Counted from the first letter of the stretch, positions 46,281-57,364 are shown. The stretch is DNA of 64,000 bases from Beta vulgaris subsp. vulgaris (GCF_026745355.1 NC_079202.1:52106209-52170208); one strand, 5' to 3'. The notes: generated from the letters alone by a model not told the origin. Numbers and translations: made by a program.

Positions 46281-46628
46281 ATGGAAGATTACGGTTCATC
46301 AAAATCACGCAGCCCTTCCCCAATTTCGACGCTCACCAGCGTCGATCTTCTAAGAAGATTAGCAAAAAGAAGCGATAACATAATTGTTGGGAAGACAGTG
46401 AAGATTACAGTAGAGAAACAACATACAAAAGATGTAACCTTCAACGTGAAACGTAACATTCCATTAGGAAAACTTATGGTTAGTTACTGTCTTCAAATGG
46501 GTTTCAGTTATAATGCCTTTAGGTTCACCTACTTGAATAAGCAAGTTAAAGATTTTCAAACTCCTCTTGATCTGGAAATGGAAGATGTCGATGTTATTTA
46601 TTGTTGGTCTGATCAGTTGGGTGCCTAG
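46281..46628 (+). CDS. SUMO-like protein without the C-terminal diglycine (intronless)
   Basis: Single exon, 115 aa, paralogue of 37859-38206 along its full length. It keeps the same beta-grasp blocks: TVKITVEKQHTKDVTFNVKR, PLGKLMVSYCLQMGF, FRFTYLNKQVKD and TPLDLEMEDVDVIYCW. The C-terminus DVIYCWSDQLGA aligns with the canonical DEIDAMLHQTGG, so the last Gly is Ala115 and the chain ends there. Without Gly-Gly it could not be processed and conjugated like SUMO, though it could still bind SUMO-interacting partners non-covalently. The N-terminus (about 35 residues) is Ser/Arg-rich. TATA box at 46211. The frame is intact, so it may be expressed. The two genes sit in tandem; the 8 kb between them is mostly the Harbinger stack, leaving roughly 1 kb when the transposons are removed. 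Confidence 0.83.
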   Translation: MEDYGSSKSRSPSPISTLTSVDLLRRLAKRSDNIIVGKTVKITVEKQHTKDVTFNVKRNIPLGKLMVSYCLQMGFSYNAFRFTYLNKQVKDFQTPLDLEMEDVDVIYCWSDQLGA

Positions 46629-47398
46629 TTAATTGATGCTTCTACTATATGGTATTGTACCAATCTTATTATGATGAAGTTACAATATTGTTCTATTAGT
46701 ATGTTTATAATTTTAATCTAGTTTCTCTGTTTAAGTTGCCGATGTTATTTCATCATGTTTGGATTTGATTATGAAGAACCTTTGATTATTATAGTTTATT
46801 TATATTGTTTAATTCTAGTGGATAGTCTACCTTGGGTAGATGTATCAATCTCCTGATAATCGTGTTTCGATTTCTTGTCGCACGAGAGTGTTTTTTGGTT
46901 ATCATGATTACATTGAAAATGTGCATATAGGGTTTCAATCATTTTTAGTTGGGTATTAAAGTTTTTGAGATTATCATAGTTATAAGGAATTAAAGTCTTC
47001 GTTCTTTTTTTAAAAAAAAAAAAATCAGTTTTTACTTTTTATTTGTTTAGAAACTTTTGGGATATTACTTGAAGGAAACTTTTGGGATCACTAACCGTTT
47101 CTAGTTTTTGAGTTTTTTTGAATTTTATGATATAAGAAGTATTATGAATTTTAAAATCAGTTATACTTATCAATTTTAAAACTGATAACAAATTACTGAG
47201 AACTATATATTATGGTTTCATATTTTTTTTGTTTTTACCTTTCAAAAACATAAAAATGAAAAAACAAAAACGATAACAAATAAGTTTATTATAGGTGTTT
47301 TTTCGTGATTTGTTATCTTTTTTTCAAAATTGATATGATCCATAAGTATAAATAAACTTATTTTAAGTTCATTCTACAACATATTAAAAAATAAAAAC
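46629..47398. other. 3' flank of SUMO-like gene 2
   Basis: AT-rich, with no gene seen. Confidence 0.4.
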
Positions 47399-47401
47399 TT
47401 A

Positions 47402-47742
47402 CGGGGTGTATGGTATGAGGGAATGGGAGTTTGGGAATTAGAGGATGGGATGGGGAATGGGAGTTAGAAGGTGGGAATTCATTAAATATATTCCAATATC
47501 TTGTTTGGTATGTTAGTGGGATTATGTTGGGAGGGTAAATTCGTCTTTTAACATAACTAAAAATAATCCTCTCTCTAATACCTGCCTCCCCCATGTCTTA
47601 TTTTGGTGGGATAAAGGGGGGTTTAATCTCATTCCCCTTCACATAGGAATTTAGATATCCCCTCAAACAAACATGGGATATCTACCCATGGGGATATAAT
47701 ATCCCATTCCCACCCCCCTAATCCCCCTAAACAAACACCCTC
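47402..47742. mobile_element. Harbinger-like MITE with TTA TSD
   Basis: The left end GGGGTGTATGGTATGAGGGA faces a right end whose complement reads GAGGGTGTTTGTTTAGG, with G-rich/C-rich subterminal blocks (GGGAATGGGAG / CCCATTCCCACCCCCC). TTA flanks both sides (47399-47401 and 47743-47745). Confidence 0.7.
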
Positions 47743-47876
47743 TTATCGAATGGCCCTAAAGTGTATATTCTTTTGATAAAGAGAGAACTTGGATTATGTA
47801 ACGTAGCTAAAGGCCTATATTTTACATTGAGTTGTATACAAGTATAGATAGGACTGAGATCACTAATACCTAATAT

Positions 47877-49608
47877 TTCCATTATACAAGGGAAAGAGGG
47901 AACCATGGTGTCCCCATTTGAAGAGAATGTTTTAACTTTTACCCCCTTCCTTTTCTAAACTAATTACAAAACCAGTTGCAACCAAAAAGAGACTTCAAAA
48001 AAATTGTCGGAAATACAATTGTAACAGTCAATAACAAGTTAATTGAAATCAATAGGATTACATAATTCACGTTATACAAATCATTCAAATGAGAAAATTT
48101 TACAAAAACAAGAAAATTCAATTACAAACTATAACCCATTAGCAATTATATACTCCGTTCCCAAGGATAATTTACAATTACTTATTAAAAAAGAATTACC
48201 AATACAATACAACGTTAAGACAACATCCCGTTAGCAATTACATACTTCATAAAAACATAAGATTTCGATGGGGAGATTCATATTTGTCCATTGATGATAT
48301 GTGAACTTCTAAAAAAGGTACATAATTCTTTTAAATCTTCCAGTTTATTTCAAATTAGTTGAAAAAAAACTAACTCTTAAATTCGAATTACATGAATAAT
48401 TTAAGTCTGTATTGTATAAATTTCGAAATAATTATTTAAAAAAATAGTACATGTATGTAACAAAAAAAGGAATTATAAAATATAATTCAATTTCGAATAC
48501 AATAACAATGACACAAAAATCAAACTGAAAATGAAATTACACTAATTTGCCAAAATAAATAGTAAAATTGAAAATCGATGAAAACAAGTGATTTTATTGA
48601 AAATTCTTATGAATAATTTAAAGCCCAGAAAAAGGAGTAGAAAAATTATGAATAATTAAAAATAAAAAAAAAGGAGTTGAAGAAGTCTTGAAAAAAAATA
48701 AAGGAAAAGAGGATGATTCAAGAACTTCAGCAACAAATTTAATTTCTTAAAAACAAACCATCTTCACAAATGAAAGTTCAATTACAATGTAATCGGATCT
48801 TTGAGAAATTTACTTGACAATTACATTTTTAGGACGAAATTTAGGAACATAAGACGTAAAGAATTACCTTCAAATTTGAGGCTCCATTTAATTCATCGAC
48901 CAAATTAAACTCCAATTTTAATCCCTTTCCCATGAATGTTTTGAACATTATTACCATCCAAATCGAAATGAAAACCTAAAAAGACCAACAAAAACAGAGA
49001 TCAAAATTACCCTAAAGATTAATGGAGCGTTGATGAGGTTAATTTTGACACCATAATTGGCTTATTAATGTGGTGTTTGTTGTGAATATGAATATGAAAT
49101 CTCAATCTTTTTAAGTGAGATATGAAAGATACTGAGGATAATGAGATGAGTCGTTCTAATTTTTTAAGGGAATAGGAGATATAAGGTTGTAAGTAGGAAG
49201 ATGAAAATGTGGAGGATTAGATGGGAAAAAAATTGAGATACATTATTTATATATGTATATGGGGTGGATAGTTATATGATAGGTGGGATTGATAGTCATA
49301 TGGGTAGGTAAGTAAAATTATATGGGTTTGTTACTTGCATACATGTGACTTCGTGGCTTTGGCTACATTTTTTTTATTATTATTAACAAACAACTAGCGT
49401 TAATCATATAGTGAAACAACAATATTACATAAAATCATGAAAACAAATTATGTTTATCTTAGCTCTGTTGTACCTGATTTGGCATGAACCTCAATCCATA
49501 TCAATCTTGATTAGCAGTATTTATCTCCTCTTTACATTGTTTGTTTCAATACTGAGTAACAATTATGTCCAAAAATATTGTTGCACACATCACGTGTATA
49601 AAAACTAG
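47877..49608 (+). mobile_element. non-autonomous Helitron, decayed
   Basis: The 5' region TCCATTATACAAGGGAAAGA and ...ACCATGGTGTCCCC resembles the starts at 53417 and 54007. The 3' end has a decayed hairpin GCACACATCACGTGT followed by ATAAAAACTAG and then T (end at 49608). The interior is AT-rich with no helicase. The 5' limit is approximate. Confidence 0.55.
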
Positions 49609-50416
49609 TATATGATGAGGCAAAGAGTATTACTTCACGTCCTAGATTATATAAAAGTTCCATCAATCCTTTAAGAAAATAAATATATATAATTATGTTG
49701 ATTGTCAATTTAGCAACCTCAAATTATCAATAATTCATTTGAATCTATAATTGACATTATAATATCCAAAATCTTGGGTATTGCATCCGCCATTGATGGA
49801 GATTAGTTGAAGATGTAGTCGAAAATGTTTAGGTGTGCTTAATTGAACTTGCTAAAAATAGTTTAGATTATAGGATGGATAAAAGTTTAAATGTTAACTT
49901 TTCAAATCCAACTTTCTTATGCTCAGCTTTATAAAATTTTGGTAAACTTCTTTTTAGTTCAGTAGCTGAGATTGTTAAGCTAATTGAACTAAAAAGTTGT
50001 ATGGAATCGGTACCAAAAAGGTACTCAAATATTAAAAAAACTCGTGAGAGAAAAAATAATTTATGTTGGGGTCCAAATATGGGCACAAGCCTAATAGACT
50101 AATAGTTGATCTTGCACCTATATTACACCATCATGCCCCAAAAGCCTACTTGGCAAAGCTGTGCGCCTGTACCCAAATGATAAAGGCCCAAGATCTCTCA
50201 ACTGTCCAAGGCACCATTATGAAGAACTTCTGCCGTTTAGAAATATTTTTATCTTTTCTATTTTGTGCACTATTCATATGTTAAATTTAAATTGCCTTTG
50301 GTGATTTATATTTCAGGGAAAACATACGTCATATGGGATCTTATTAGATTTGTGTCGACTCTCGATGTAAATTTTTTAAAAATAAACTTTTTATAATTTT
50401 TACTTATTGATAATCA
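49609..50416. other. AT-rich intergenic region
   Basis: No recognisable gene. Short frames at 49868-50086 (-) and 50063-50284 (+) have no domain and are probably chance. Confidence 0.4.
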
Positions 50417-51438
50417 TCAATATATATATATAAAAGAGGAACTTTTCGGGAGCATAGAGCGCGCCACCTAGGATTGTCACATCATCTTATTAATTTAGAG
50501 ATAATAAAATTTAGAGTTGGAGAGATAATAAAATTTTGAGTCTGAGAGATAAGAGTTTATTCACTCTCCGGCTATTACAAAAACCAAAAAATATTATCTT
50601 TTACGGATCTATTATAACTAGGAATCTATTATAAGTACTACTATACTGTATATTCACTCTACGGCTATGATTCACATATAAAATCACGAAATAAAATAAA
50701 AAAACTTGATTCTTGAGATTTGCCTAAACTATACGATAACATCTAATGAACTGCTTCCTGTAAAAAAAAAAAAACATCTAATGAACTGCTGCAAATCTAC
50801 TAAAGTAGCCAACATTTTCAATGATAGCTTCTTTGCATTTGTGGCCACTCAATATCTGCTTTATTTTATTTTTAAACTTTTATCAGAGTGATATACTGAT
50901 ATGTTAGTTGACAATACCGGTCAACATGCCTTCACTTATTTAGAGATGGAAACAACCATTGCAATACTAACTTTATATCAACTTTTTATAAACTTTATTA
51001 ATAGATAATTAAAAATATTAAAGATAATTTAAAAATAAGGGTATAATGACAAATATTTTATCAATTTTTTTCTACTACAATAATGGGTTTGGGCATGATT
51101 TTTAAGAAGAAAAAAAAAAGGGTAGTTTAGCATAGAGGTACTCCTTTAATTAACAAGTGTAGTGGATAAGTAAATCCTTACTAAAGTAAGCGTAACTTTA
51201 TGAGGCAATTTGATGAATAATTAATGATGATTTTATTAAGATAAAGTAAACGTAACATTGACAATTATAATTGTTTTTTTTTACTAAAAGTTGATTGGTC
51301 TAAATAGATAGTTAACAGATGAAGTATGTAAATAAAATCGTGTTGAAAAATCTCATTTTACAGTAATACAAAATCAATAATGTTAACAAAAAATATATAT
51401 AAAAAACAACCCGTGCAACGTACGGGCTTCAAAACTAG
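50417..51438 (+). mobile_element. 1.0-kb non-autonomous Helitron
   Basis: It starts TCAATATATATATATAAAAG after an A. It ends with the hairpin CCCGTGCAACGTACGGG (51410-51426), 8 nt, then CTAG at 51435-51438 before a T. TC...CTAG ends, a 3' hairpin and an A|T insertion site are the Helitron hallmarks. No Rep/helicase is encoded. Confidence 0.8.
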
Positions 51439-51753
51439 TTAAATATATTAATAGCTGAAATCATATATCGACATGCGTGAAAGATAGAAATGGTACAATT
51501 ATTTCTAAATGGAAGAAGTATTCAATTTGATACAAAGGTAAATGTCATTCACTAACTTTAACACATTATTCACTGATAGAAATTAGATATTAAAACTGAT
51601 TTATGTTTACACACATGTAACAAACATGGTACATGAATCATGATAATATTTTTATTTACATACATTATACATATAATGCAATCAATATTTCTACTCTTCG
51701 ACATTGATACGATAGAAACCTAAAAAAAGAACAACCAGTTAACTGATCAAGAA

Positions 51754-52434
51754 TCAGGATTGAGGATGACGACGATGAGCTTCAATAAACTCGAAAACAT
51801 TGGATAAAACTCCTTCAACACCACCCGGAGCAGTAGTATCAACAACCAACTTAGGAACCTCACCAACATCATACTCCGTACATCCATCATAAACTTCTAA
51901 CAACCTCTCCATATCCTCCCACGTGGCTGGTCTATGCCCCACACCACCATCCTCCGCTCCTCGCACCTCCAGACGGCGGCGCCACTCCCCTTCATCGGAC
52001 GGTCGACACTCAATGATCACAACACGGTGGGATCCTCCGGCAATACGGAGGGCGGTGTCAAGGTGGCGACGGTGGGAAAGAGGGGAGTCCACGACAACGG
52101 AGAGGCCGAGGCGAATCTGCGTGGCGGCCACGCGCCACACTGCGTCGTAGGACAGCTGGTTGAGTTCGGCGGTGGAGGCGGTGGCGGCGGCGGGGGATGC
52201 GGCGGCGGCGGCGGGGGATGCGGCGGCGGTGGTGGTTGTGGTGGAGGCAGTGGTGGTGGTGGTGGTGGTGGAGGGGGTGGTTGAGGCGGTGGAGGAGAGA
52301 GAAAGTGTGGCGTCGCGAATGTCGTCTTTGTCAAGGAGTGGGCAGCGGAGGGCGGCGGCTACGACGGAGGCGATGGTGCTCTTCCCTGTGCCTGGATGCC
52401 CTTTCATTGCTATTATTATTGGGGGTTTCTCCAT
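51754..52434 (-). CDS. P-loop kinase-like ATP-binding protein (AAA_33 type) with Thr/Ala tract
   Basis: Single exon, 226 aa. Residues 12-20 are a Walker A loop GHPGTGKST, followed by DKDDIRD (35-41), the usual spacing of zeta-toxin/chloramphenicol-phosphotransferase-like small-molecule kinases. A hydrophobic strand LSVVVDSPLS (111-120) matches the Walker B position, and REVEL-like basic helices (WRRRLEVRG, 151-159) resemble the lid region. Residues 44-88 are a low-complexity Ser/Thr/Ala/Pro tract inserted between the first nucleotide-binding motif and the second strand. It is encoded by GGN-type triplet repeats (52165-52300, G-rich on the + strand). Such plant proteins are annotated only as P-loop NTPases; the substrate is unknown. 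The start is the ATG just before the first beta strand. Overlapping + strand frames here are shadows of the repeat. Confidence 0.82.
   Translation of the reverse strand: MEKPPIIIAMKGHPGTGKSTIASVVAAALRCPLLDKDDIRDATLSLSSTASTTPSTTTTTTTASTTTTTAAASPAAAAASPAAATASTAELNQLSYDAVWRVAATQIRLGLSVVVDSPLSHRRHLDTALRIAGGSHRVVIIECRPSDEGEWRRRLEVRGAEDGGVGHRPATWEDMERLLEVYDGCTEYDVGEVPKLVVDTTAPGGVEGVLSNVFEFIEAHRRHPQS
52165..52300 (+). repeat. G-rich triplet repeat tract inside the P-loop gene
   Basis: GGC/GGT/GGA triplets are almost unbroken, with a duplicated GCGGCGGCGGGGGATGCG-type unit near 52185-52225. Many runs of GG and GGG make G-quadruplex formation plausible on the + strand, which is the template strand of the gene. 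Confidence 0.8.
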
Positions 52435-52606
52435 CTTTGTAAAATCTCAAACTCAAGATGGTAGAGGGTGGATCTTTGATTTGTAAAACACTTGTATATT
52501 TGTGTTTTTTGTTTGAAGATAATGTTTGATGTCATCTCATCTAGTCATCATTGATGCTTTTGGATAGAACTTGACAGTTTTTCAATTCCCTAATCCCTAC
52601 TTTTAA

Positions 52607-52915
52607 GGGCGTTTGGTTCACATAGTGGTATGAGTTTGGAATGAGGAATGAAATCAAGGTGGTATACGTTTGGAATTTCATACCTAGTATCATGTGTTTG
52701 GTTTTTATTTGGGAATGAAATTTTTCCTTCTATTTAATACCAAGAGGTATTGGTATGAGCCAAACCCACATCCCCCTTGGATTTCTAAACCCCATACATT
52801 ATGGGTTTGAGTTATGGATTTTAAATCTATTAAATAATAAAACAAACACAAGGTATAGGTTTTGCTCATTCTAAACCCATACCTGATACCAGAATCATGT
52901 GAACCAAATGCTCCC
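52607..52915. mobile_element. Harbinger-like MITE, family B copy 1
   Basis: The ends GGGCGTTTGGTTCACAT and ATGTGAACCAAATGCTCCC are inverted repeats flanked by TAA at 52604-52606 and 52916-52918. A second copy is at 60979-61285. The family B interior shares AGGTATTGGTATGAGC and TTTCTAAACCCCATA with that copy. It lies just upstream (5') of the P-loop gene. Confidence 0.85.
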
Positions 52916-53135
52916 TAAATAAGTTCATTATTTTTTAAGAAAACTTTTTTTGTGATTTTATATTCACACATTATCTAGTAAGGTTGTATGAATGGTACTA
53001 GTGTCAAAAAGTTGCATAAAAAGCAATAGTAGTTACTTCTTCCGTTTCTTTTTACTCGTTACACTTTGAATTTTACGTTTATCGATGTACTATTTTGACT
53101 GTTAATATTTTTAATTGTGTATTAGAGTAAAGTAT

Positions 53136-53345
53136 TATTTTTTTTTTGATTAGGAAATTAAGTCAGCCCAAGGACTAACCCCTACAAGGCTACTAGCCTG
53201 TAGGAAACACCAGCATATTGGCTGGTAAGGGATGCACATCATGCAAAGGAAATACCCCAGAATAATGCTGGGAGTAAGGATCGAACCCCCTGACTTCAGG
53301 GGGCCAAGGGGGAGCGCTCTACCCACTTGAGCTAACTCCTATCCT
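53136..53345 (-). mobile_element. tRNA-derived SINE with 18-bp TSD
   Basis: TGTATTAGAGTAAAGTAT is repeated exactly at 53118-53135 and 53346-53363. On the - strand the head (53339-53271) is strikingly tRNA-like: GGAGTTAGCTCAAGTGGGTA with D-arm GCTC/GAGC, B-box GGTTCGATCC, and a closing TTACTCC that pairs with the start. The poly(A) tail is the T-run at 53137-53148 on the + strand. It is not a functional tRNA: the anticodon arm is irregular and the body continues into SINE sequence. Confidence 0.88.
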
Positions 53346-53416
53346 TGTATTAGAGTAAAGTATAAAATGAATGAACTTATTCAATCGTAAAGTATAAAAA
53401 AGTGATTTTATGAAAA

Positions 53417-54006
53417 TCTCTATTATATAAGGGAAGGGGGGAGCAACGGTGTCCTATTTTGAAACGCCTATTTTGCCCCCCTTCCCTTTCTAAATTACAA
53501 AAAGAATGTCAAAATCAAAATCGACACTCAAAGAAAACTACCGAAAATAAATTTACAACACTCACTCACAAATCACTTAAAAGAAGAAACTTTACAAATC
53601 ACCCATACAATTGAGAAAATCACATTATAAAAATCACGCAAATCACTCAAATAATCAGGAAACTTTATTAAAATTTAAAATTAACATACAAACTAGAACT
53701 AGCTAATAACCTAGAACGTCAATAGTTACAAAAAACATTTACAAAAATTTACTTACAAATCACTATTCTCAAGAACCATTCACAATTAATGGTGGGTCAT
53801 GATAAAAAAATAGAGGTGTATTTGTAGTGAAATCAGAATTTAGAAGTTAGACAAGGAAAAAATTATTTACTTTTTTATAGTGTTTTCTATATATAATGAA
53901 ACTTTTACATATATTTGGACCTATTTTTTTCTATTATATAATAACGATTAATTATCAAGGTAAAAAGGTTTATGTAAAATATCATGCAAGAATTCAAGTC
54001 AACATA
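53417..54006 (+). mobile_element. Helitron 5'-end fragment
   Basis: It starts TCTCTATTATATAAGGGAAG after an A, nearly identical to the start of the element at 54007, and shares the following GGTGTCC and TTTTGCCCCCCTTCCC blocks. No 3' hairpin/CTAG end occurs before 54007, so it is truncated or interrupted. Confidence 0.5.
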
Positions 54007-54612
54007 TCTCTATTATATAAGGGAAGGGAGGAGCTATGATGTCCCCGAATGAAGAGACTATGTTACCCCTTCCCATTCTAAATTACAAATTTACTTACAA
54101 ATTAAAGGGGGCTTCAATTAAAAATATCAAAAATATAATTATAACAATCACTCACAAGTCATCTAAAATCATAAAATTGCATAATTTACGTTATGCAAAT
54201 CACTAAAATGAGAAAACTTTACAAAAACTTAAAAATTCACTTACAAACTACAACCTATGAAAAAATTGACTTGAAATCAAAGTGTCTACTTTCTTTATAA
54301 TTTTGTGAAGTATTGTACTTAATTCAAAAATCAACTAAAAAATTACTCATAATATTAGAAATCATAAATAAATTCAATAGAATTTCTATTTTGTTCATAG
54401 AATTTAACTTTGAAAAGTAAAAAAAAAAACAAAACAAAAAGAATGGTGAGAGACTTAAGTGACAGAAACTAAACCAATCAAATTTTGCAACTAAAAACAA
54501 TTATACTTTGTATGTCTAATTAATGTTCAAATTTTGACTCTTATGCCAAAGAAAATCGAGTTTTTGTTTCGAAAAAAAAATTCAAGCACGCATCGCGTGC
54601 AAAAAAATATAG
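54007..54612 (+). mobile_element. 606-bp non-autonomous Helitron
   Basis: The 5' end is TCTCTATTATATAAGGGAAG after A. The 3' end has a perfect hairpin GCACGC-ATC-GCGTGC (54586-54600), then AAAAAAATATAG before T. The last tetranucleotide is ATAG rather than CTAG, probably a point change. Confidence 0.7.
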
Positions 54613-54822
54613 TGTACATTGAAATGAATCCAACGACATATTACATTATAACATTTGATTTTATATAATAGTGAATAATGGATTGTCAAACCTCATAGAT
54701 GAATAGTGAAACTTTGAAAGTGTAGCGAGTAATTTGAAATGGAAGAAGTATAAAATATCGGTGAAATATAAAATTGTTATTATACAATAATATTTGAATG
54801 TTAAATACTAGTTTAAGAAATA

Positions 54823-55074
54823 CTTCCTCCGTTTCATAATAAGTGAAACACTTACTATTTTAGAACGTTTCAAAATAAGTGAAACATACCTTAAATGGAT
54901 AAAAGAAATTAACAAAATGACAAGAGTGCCCATCCCAAACTTGTGTGGTTTGCTTTTCTCTCTCCTCCTTTTGATAATAATAAGGGTATTTTATAACTTT
55001 TTGGCTTTTGAAAGTGATGTTTATTAAATCTTGTCCCCAATTTCTATGTTTCACTTATTATGGAACGGAGGAAG
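54823..55074. mobile_element. Stowaway-like MITE 1 of an adjacent pair
   Basis: The inverted ends CTTCCTCCGTTTCATAATAA and TTATTATGGAACGGAGGAAG extend into GTGAAACA / TGTTTCAC. TA flanks at 54821-54822 and 55075-55076. Confidence 0.88.
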
Positions 55075-55076
55075 TA

Positions 55077-55339
55077 CTCCCTTTGTGTTTTTTTTGTCTT
55101 TCTCACTTTCCTGTGCACTTGTCCCAATGCACATCTCTGAATGCACTTTTTTGAACTTAAATATCTTTCATTATATATTAGTAAAAATTTTAACGATTAA
55201 GTGTACTAATTGAGACGAATCAAACAAATCCCACGTGACTATATTTTTTCTTATAAATTGAAAAAAAATTGAGAAGATTTTCTCTAAGTATGAATAGTGT
55301 CAAGATTCTAAGTGAGAAAGACAAAAAAAACATATAGAG
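55077..55339. mobile_element. Stowaway-like MITE 2, sharing a TA with MITE 1
   Basis: The left end CTCCCTTTGTG followed by TTTTTTTTGTCTTTCTCAC faces GTGAGAAAGACAAAAAAAAC then ATATAGAG. The TAs are 55075-55076 (shared with MITE 1) and 55340-55341. Confidence 0.82.
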
Positions 55340-55341
55340 TA

Positions 55342-55740
55342 CTACTCAAACGTACTCAGATTATTTTGGCCACACTTTCTAATAGGAGACCAATAATTTT
55401 GATTGTATGTCCTGATTTTGGTAAGTTTGGCATATAGAAGTGGTTGAGAAAAATCATTTAATGTGTATTCCTAACAGATAAGAAAATTGAGTACAAATAG
55501 GAAGGAAAATGATGTAGTGAAGAAAACAGAGAAAAGAGAAAAGTTTGACGTTAGGATTGAGTCATTGAGTGTGACTTGAAAATGAAAGGGAACTAACTAC
55601 TACTAATCTCCTGCAGAGTATTTAAAAAAAAGCCTAAAACATACTTGTATTAGGGATGATGCAATAATTTTCCAATCACTATAGTGAGATAGCTTGGATT
55701 TGGAATTATACAAGAGTATTTTCCATCAGGATTATTAACT
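55342..55740. other. intergenic stretch downstream of the dioxygenase gene
   Basis: AT-rich, with no gene or delimitable element seen. Confidence 0.4.
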
Positions 55741-55744
55741 TTAT

Positions 55745-55905
55745 TATTTAAGTTTATCTTGTAGAGGTTAATGTGGTAAAGTAGTGACATCGCTTTCTAC
55801 CTCATATTCCTAAGGTTTACGGATCAAACCTCATGGAATTCATTTGAGGATTTTCTTTCACCCCCACTCAAATGAGTCCCCTCCATCCTACCTTAAAAAA
55901 AATTT
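55745..55905 (+). repeat. SINE-like repeat beside the dioxygenase stop codon
   Basis: TGTGGTAAAGTAGTGACATC resembles an A box, and GGTTTACGGATCAAACCTC contains a B-box-like GATCAAACC at suitable spacing. It ends in an A-rich stretch (55893-55900). No TSD was seen, so this is tentative. It ends 8 bp from the dioxygenase stop. Confidence 0.45.
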
Positions 55906-56260
55906 CACAATTTTACAATCGAAAGTAGCTCGTCATGGGCTTGCCATCTAACTCCTTGGAGAAAAACCTCTTAACAAAGTCTGAAAACATGAGTTGCTGG
56001 TACAATGCCGGCCTTTCAGCTGATACTAACTCAGGCAAAGGCCCATATATATTCTCATACATGCCTGGGCTGAAAAATACCGCAATTGATACTCGTGGTG
56101 TATGTAAAGGATTCGCAAATACACGATGTTCTCCACTCTTGTAGGTATCGTTGGATATTACCTAGATTGCAAGGAGTAAGTTTTTGATGAGGCTGAGAAT
56201 ATACCAAAACATTATATGTTACTCGGATTCTTTACTCATATTAAAAATGGGACTTTCCTG

Positions 56261-56596
56261 ACGACTCGTTTGGTAGTTGGTCATAAATGGTGGGAATGTG
56301 AATGAATTTGTGTGTAAATTTGTGAGAAATATCATTGTCCATTCCCATGGTAATGATAATTTATCCTAAAGTGTTCACTTTTCTTCTTAAATTTTCATTC
56401 CCATCCAATACCACTAATGAGTGGTAATGAAAATTGTTTGTCCTTGAAAACAAAAACACAAGTTTATGGGTGAAATTGCTTGCCCATGGAGAAAAAATAC
56501 CTCCTCATGGAGATTTTAGGGGTGCTTCCTTAATAAAATTACACTTAAAATTTATTCCTATTACCACAATTTATTAACCACTACCAAACGGACTGT
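56261..56596. mobile_element. MITE in the dioxygenase intron (TIR only)
   Basis: ACGACTCGTTTGGTAGTTGG faces the complement of CCACTACCAAACGGACTGT, imperfect inverted repeats of about 24 bp. A convincing TSD was not found, so the superfamily is open. Confidence 0.55.
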
Positions 56597-57003
56597 AAGT
56601 GTCAAATTCAACTATTAATAATTTTTGTTCCATGGTCCAAAGTAAAGTTATATCCAATGTTAGAGACTAGTGGGGTTCAAACACGAGTAGTACTAGTACA
56701 TCTACACATGAGATGAAAATCCGGGTAATATGAATTTTAGTAAAAATACGTGATTGTAATTTGTAACTTGTTTTGATTTACTATAAGCATTCTATTTCTG
56801 AAGTTTCAGTTGTGATTTGTAAAATCTGTTATTCCTGAGTTACTTTTTCAGAAGAAAAATGCGAATGTCCGGAGAGCTTGCTCTCTGTCAAACATAAAGG
56901 AGGAATTGGTGTAGGACGATCCACAATTCATACCAAGTGCATGTACCAAAATTCCCCTTCCTCACATGTTTAACGGAGAACAATCCTCCCTATGTATTAC
57001 TTA

Positions 57004-57364
57004 GGCTCCATTTGATAGGGCATAAAACATTTCAGTGTAAAATGATTTTCATGGAAAACTATTTACAATGTAAAACACAATTTCAAAATTAGTTTTTCGT
57101 TCTTTGGTTCCATGTAAGAAAAATGATGAAACGAAAGGAAAATGAAAGGAAAAACAAGAAGGTAGTGAGAGAAATGTACAAGAGCAATAAGGAAAAATAA
57201 TTTTCCCTTCATTTTGGAGGGAAAATAGTTTTTCATCATTGTGAGAGTTATTTTACCCCAAGGGAAAATGGTTTTATACTCTTTTGCCAACCAAACAATG
57301 TAAAACTGAAAATAGAGGAAAACAGTTTTCAAGAAAAACGTTTTACACCTTACCAAAAGGAGTT
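57004..57364. mobile_element. Harbinger-like MITE next to a splice donor
   Basis: The left end GGCTCCATTTGATAGGGCAT then AAAACATTT, and the right end (complement AACTCCTTTTGGTAAGGTGT then AAAACG), form inverted repeats. TTA flanks at 57001-57003 and 57365-57367. Its edge is about 20 bp from the donor of the dioxygenase exon at 57387. Confidence 0.72.

Noticed and set aside
51923..52486. Gly-rich and Trp/Arg-rich frames over the P-loop gene
   Set aside because: Frame shadows of the triplet-repeat tract; the - strand frame has Walker A and a family fold.
53271..53339. tRNA gene on the - strand
   Set aside because: Strong tRNA resemblance, but irregular anticodon arm, continuation into a SINE body with A-tail, and an exact TSD show it is a SINE head.
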